A stretch of DNA of 14,949 nt from DATAFO01 sp046728935 (GTDB taxonomy: Bacteria; Actinomycetota; Thermoleophilia; Solirubrobacterales; 70-9), in the NCBI GenBank assembly GCA_046728935.1, contig JBKPFS010000160.1:1-14949 (forward strand), written 5' to 3'. The translations under genes and the position numbers were made by a program. A model generated the notes under the pieces. The model was not told the origin of the DNA and did not search any database. It worked only from the letters and a program-made list of their open reading frames with translations. Every line of letters starts with the position of its first letter. Within the stretch, counting starts at the first letter, position 1. Positions 12,792 to 14,949 of the stretch are shown here, in pieces.

Positions 12792-14036
12792 ATGTCGTCG
12801 AGATCCGGCACCGAGCACCGGGGGAAGAGGGGAGAGCCGGACCCCCTGGCGGAGCGGCCGCCGGAGGCCGAGGCCGAGGTCGAGGCTGCCGACGAGGGGG
12901 GGGACGAGGCGGCCGAGCCTTCGTTCTTCGAGAGCCGCAAGCGGATGATCCAGACCGCCCTTGCGGTCATCGTCCTGTTCGCCGCGATCTACCTCCTGCT
13001 GCCGAAGCTAGTCGGCGTCGAGGACGCGCTCGACAAGCTCGGGGAGGGGGACCCGGTCTGGATCGGGATCGCGTTCGCGTTCAGCGTGCTGATGTTCTTC
13101 TCCTACGTCGCCCTGTTCAGGGGCGTGGTGGGGGAGCGCGTTCGCCTGCGCTGGCGGGAGTCATACGAGATCACGATGGCGGGGCTCGCCGCCACGCGGC
13201 TGTTCTCGGCCGGGGGCGCCGGCGGGATCATCCTCACCTACTGGGCCCTGCGCAAGGCCGGGATGCCGCGGCGCGAGACCGCGTGCCGGATGGTCGCCTT
13301 CCTGGTCCTGCTCTACGGCATCTACATGCTCACGCTGGTCATCGACGGCATCCTGCTGCGCACCGGGGTGCTGTCCGGGCCCGCGCCGGCCGGGCTGACG
13401 ATCGTCCCGGCCGCCCTCGCCGGCGGCGTGATCGTCGTCTTCCTGCTGATCGCCCTGATCCCGGCCGACTTCGAGCGGCGGATGGCCGGCTTCACGCAGG
13501 GCTATCGCTTCCGGCGCACCGTGCACCGGCTCGCCAGCGCTCCCGCGACGCTCGCGACCGGCACCCGGACCGCGCTCGCCTTCATGCGTGACCCCGAGCG
13601 TGGGGGGCTCGCGGTGGTCGGGGCGATCGGTTTCTGGGCGGCCAACATCGGGATCCTCTGGGCCAGCTTCCACGCCTACGACGCCGAGGTGCCGCTGGGC
13701 GTCGTCGTCCAGGGCTTCTTCGTCGGCATGCTCGCCAACCTGTTCCCGTTCGCACCGGGCGGGGTGGGCGCCGTCGACGCGGGGATGATCGGCACCTTCG
13801 CGCTCTTCGACGTGCCCGGCGCCACGGGCGGCACGCTGTTCGCCGCCGTGCTCACCTACCGCCTGATCGCCTTCTGGCTGCCGATCCCGCCCGGGATCGT
13901 CGCCTTCCTCCAGCTCCGGCGGACGGTCGCGCGCTGGGAGCAGGAGCGGCCGGGCCCGGCGGTCGGCACCGATGTCGCCGAATCGCTGCCGGGGGCCGAG
14001 CCGACCGCGTCCATTACTTCAGAAAGTAAAGTATGA
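12792..14036 (+). CDS. LPG-synthase N-domain / flippase-like membrane protein
   Basis: The 414-residue product starts with a ~45-residue acidic, low-complexity cytoplasmic segment, then FESRKRMIQTALAVIVLFAA. About eight hydrophobic segments follow. Family-type patches are GLAATRLFSAGGAGGIILTYWALRKAG, MPRRETACRMVAFLVLLYG and NLFPFAPGGVGAVDAGMIGTFALF, the last being a hallmark of the UPF0104/lysylphosphatidylglycerol synthase TM (AglD/MprF flippase) family. Such proteins move or modify lipid-linked molecules. AAGG lies six bases before the ATG. A run of eight G (12896-12903) lies in the acidic segment. The 3' end contains the palindrome and -10-like box that may drive trxB. The specific substrate cannot be told. 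Confidence 0.8.
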   Translation: MSSRSGTEHRGKRGEPDPLAERPPEAEAEVEAADEGGDEAAEPSFFESRKRMIQTALAVIVLFAAIYLLLPKLVGVEDALDKLGEGDPVWIGIAFAFSVLMFFSYVALFRGVVGERVRLRWRESYEITMAGLAATRLFSAGGAGGIILTYWALRKAGMPRRETACRMVAFLVLLYGIYMLTLVIDGILLRTGVLSGPAPAGLTIVPAALAGGVIVVFLLIALIPADFERRMAGFTQGYRFRRTVHRLASAPATLATGTRTALAFMRDPERGGLAVVGAIGFWAANIGILWASFHAYDAEVPLGVVVQGFFVGMLANLFPFAPGGVGAVDAGMIGTFALFDVPGATGGTLFAAVLTYRLIAFWLPIPPGIVAFLQLRRTVARWEQERPGPAVGTDVAESLPGAEPTASITSESKV

Positions 14037-14037
14037 T
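14014..14037 (+). promoter_or_regulatory. Candidate trxB promoter with operator-like palindrome
   Basis: The perfect inverted repeat TTACTT-CAGA-AAGTAA occupies 14014-14029 and is followed two bases later by TATGAT (14032-14037), a good -10 box. The transcript would begin around 14043, about 55 bases before the trxB start. The palindrome falls in the last codons of the flippase gene, in an AT-rich patch unlike its surroundings. Its position between -35 and -10 suits a repressor. The regulator is not identified. Confidence 0.5.
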
Positions 14038-14097
14038 AACTACGGGTCGCTGTCCCGACTGACGGGGTAATCAGACTGAGGAAAAGGAGCCGGTTTA

Positions 14098-14949
14098 GTG
14101 AACGATCGAAGAGTCGAGGACCTGATCATCGTCGGCGGAGGCCCCGCCGGGTATACGGCTGCCCTCTACTCCTCGCGCGCCCAGCTCGATCCCCTCGTCA
14201 TCGAGGGGTTCCAGTGGGGCGGCCAGCTTCAGAACACGACCGACGTCGAGAACTACCCCGGCTACCCCGAGGGGATCATGGGGCCGGAGATGATGCAGGA
14301 GTTCCGCAGCCAGGCGGAACGCTTCGGCACCCGCTTCATCACCGATGACGCGACCAAGCTCGAGCTCTCCGACGGCGGCATCCAGAAGGTCTTCCTCGGC
14401 GACGAGGAGCACCGCGCCAAGACCGTGATCCTGGCGATGGGCGCCGAGCCGCGCCGGCTCGGGATCCCGGGCGAGATGGAGCTCGGCGGCCGCGGCGTCT
14501 CCACCTGCGGCGTCTGCGACGGGGCGTTCTTCAAGGGCGAGAAGGTCGCCGTGATCGGCGGCGGCGACTCCGCGATGGAGGACTCGATCTTCGTCTCCAA
14601 GTACGCCTCGCACCTGGACGTCGTCCACCGGCGCGACGAGTTCCGCGCCCAGGCCGAGAAGTTCGGCAGCCGGTTCATCACCGACGACGCCGACCGGGTC
14701 GAGCTCTCCGACGGCGGCCACCAGCGCGTGTTCATCGGCGACGATGAGTACGTCGCCAAGGCCGTGATCCTCGCGATGGGCGCCGAGCCGCGCCGGCTCG
14801 GCATCCCAGGCGAGCTGGAGCTCGGCGGCAAGGGCGTCTCGACCTGCGGTGTCTGCGATGGGGCCTTCTTCAAGGGCGAGAACGTCGCTGTCATCGGCGG
14901 CGGCGACTCGGCGATGGAGGACTCGATCTTCATCTCCAAGTACGCCGAC
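14098..14949 (+). CDS. trxB: Thioredoxin reductase with duplicated CxxC module, 3' truncated
   Basis: 284 residues are visible before the window ends. The FAD motif GGGPAG (13-18), GGQLQNTTDVENYPG, the redox pair CGVC (Cys137/Cys140; more often CATC or CAVC) and the NADPH motif GGGDSA (154-159) identify the enzyme, which passes electrons from NADPH to thioredoxin. After VVHRRDEFRA, where normal enzymes continue SKIM, the chain instead repeats a 113-residue stretch from QAEKFGSRF through a second CGVC (Cys250/Cys253) and a second GGGDSA. The copies are similar, roughly 85% in DNA by eye, not identical. GTG 14098 has AAGGAG upstream. It is either a real in-frame duplication/recombinant or a misassembly at the contig end. 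Confidence 0.88.
   Translation, partial: MNDRRVEDLIIVGGGPAGYTAALYSSRAQLDPLVIEGFQWGGQLQNTTDVENYPGYPEGIMGPEMMQEFRSQAERFGTRFITDDATKLELSDGGIQKVFLGDEEHRAKTVILAMGAEPRRLGIPGEMELGGRGVSTCGVCDGAFFKGEKVAVIGGGDSAMEDSIFVSKYASHLDVVHRRDEFRAQAEKFGSRFITDDADRVELSDGGHQRVFIGDDEYVAKAVILAMGAEPRRLGIPGELELGGKGVSTCGVCDGAFFKGENVAVIGGGDSAMEDSIFISKYAD
14311..14949 (+). repeat. 339-bp in-frame tandem duplication inside trxB
   Basis: Copy 1 spans 14311-14649 and copy 2 starts at 14650 and runs to the window end, 39 bases short of a full unit. Both are preceded by the shared 9-mer GAGTTCCGC (EFR codons), which marks the likely crossover. Differences between copies are mostly at third codon positions. Confidence 0.85.

Noticed and set aside
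1..14949. tRNA, rRNA, CRISPR array, phage or integrase genes
   Set aside because: No cloverleaf, regular spacer array or recombinase motif was seen on either strand.

Overview
The base composition is very GC-rich. The gene content is a cta oxidase operon, an 'N-terminal LTYANVM' secreted protein with repeated SADV/SADI motifs, DUF6328-like and SnoaL-like proteins, and many GTG/TTG starts. This points to a high-GC actinobacterium, most likely class Thermoleophilia (Solirubrobacterales or relatives). That assignment is inferred from protein style and was not tested by any search. The window looks like a whole contig: both ends cut genes, and the right end stops inside a repeat.

Left part (1-5210): a loosely packed, lower-density accessory stretch. 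It holds a cut, apparently frameshifted SnoaL-type gene start (1-33, -), a secreted repeat protein (125-952, -), a SAM methyltransferase whose first ~40 codons lie in another frame (1363-2231, -), a membrane-anchored zinc-ribbon miniprotein (2624-2809, -), a SnoaL/NTF2-like protein (2987-3385, +), a DUF6328-type membrane protein (3664-4146, -) and a membrane-anchored UspA-like protein (4539-5210, +). The last gene's ribosome binding site and first codons are duplicated 166 bp upstream, giving a 15-codon mini-ORF.

Middle (5207-11670): a di-haem cytochrome c lipoprotein (-), a two-CBS protein (+), then a minus-strand operon read from 11670 down to 6487: ctaC-like, ctaD-like, ctaA, ctaB, a 36-residue single-helix protein, and a 94-residue subunit-IV-like protein. 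The striking point is that the ctaD-like subunit I keeps the full-length fold, but a gap-free reading against the family shows all six haem/CuB histidines, the HPEVY motif and the K-channel lysine replaced. The ctaC-like subunit II has likewise lost both CuA cysteines, the CuA glutamate and one CuA histidine. The haem O and haem A synthases between the same operon ends keep all their catalytic residues. This looks like a cofactor-free paralogue of cytochrome c oxidase that is maintained intact; I know of no described function for such a complex.

Right part (11740-14949, all +): a PAP2-type phosphatase, an LPG-synthase/flippase-like membrane protein, and a thioredoxin reductase cut by the window end. 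That reductase carries an in-frame 113-residue duplication of its NADPH/CxxC module, so two CGVC sites occur in one chain. A perfect inverted repeat next to a -10-like box precedes it.

Limits: families are named from memory of their motifs. The two frameshifts and the trxB duplication could be assembly errors, and raw reads would settle that.
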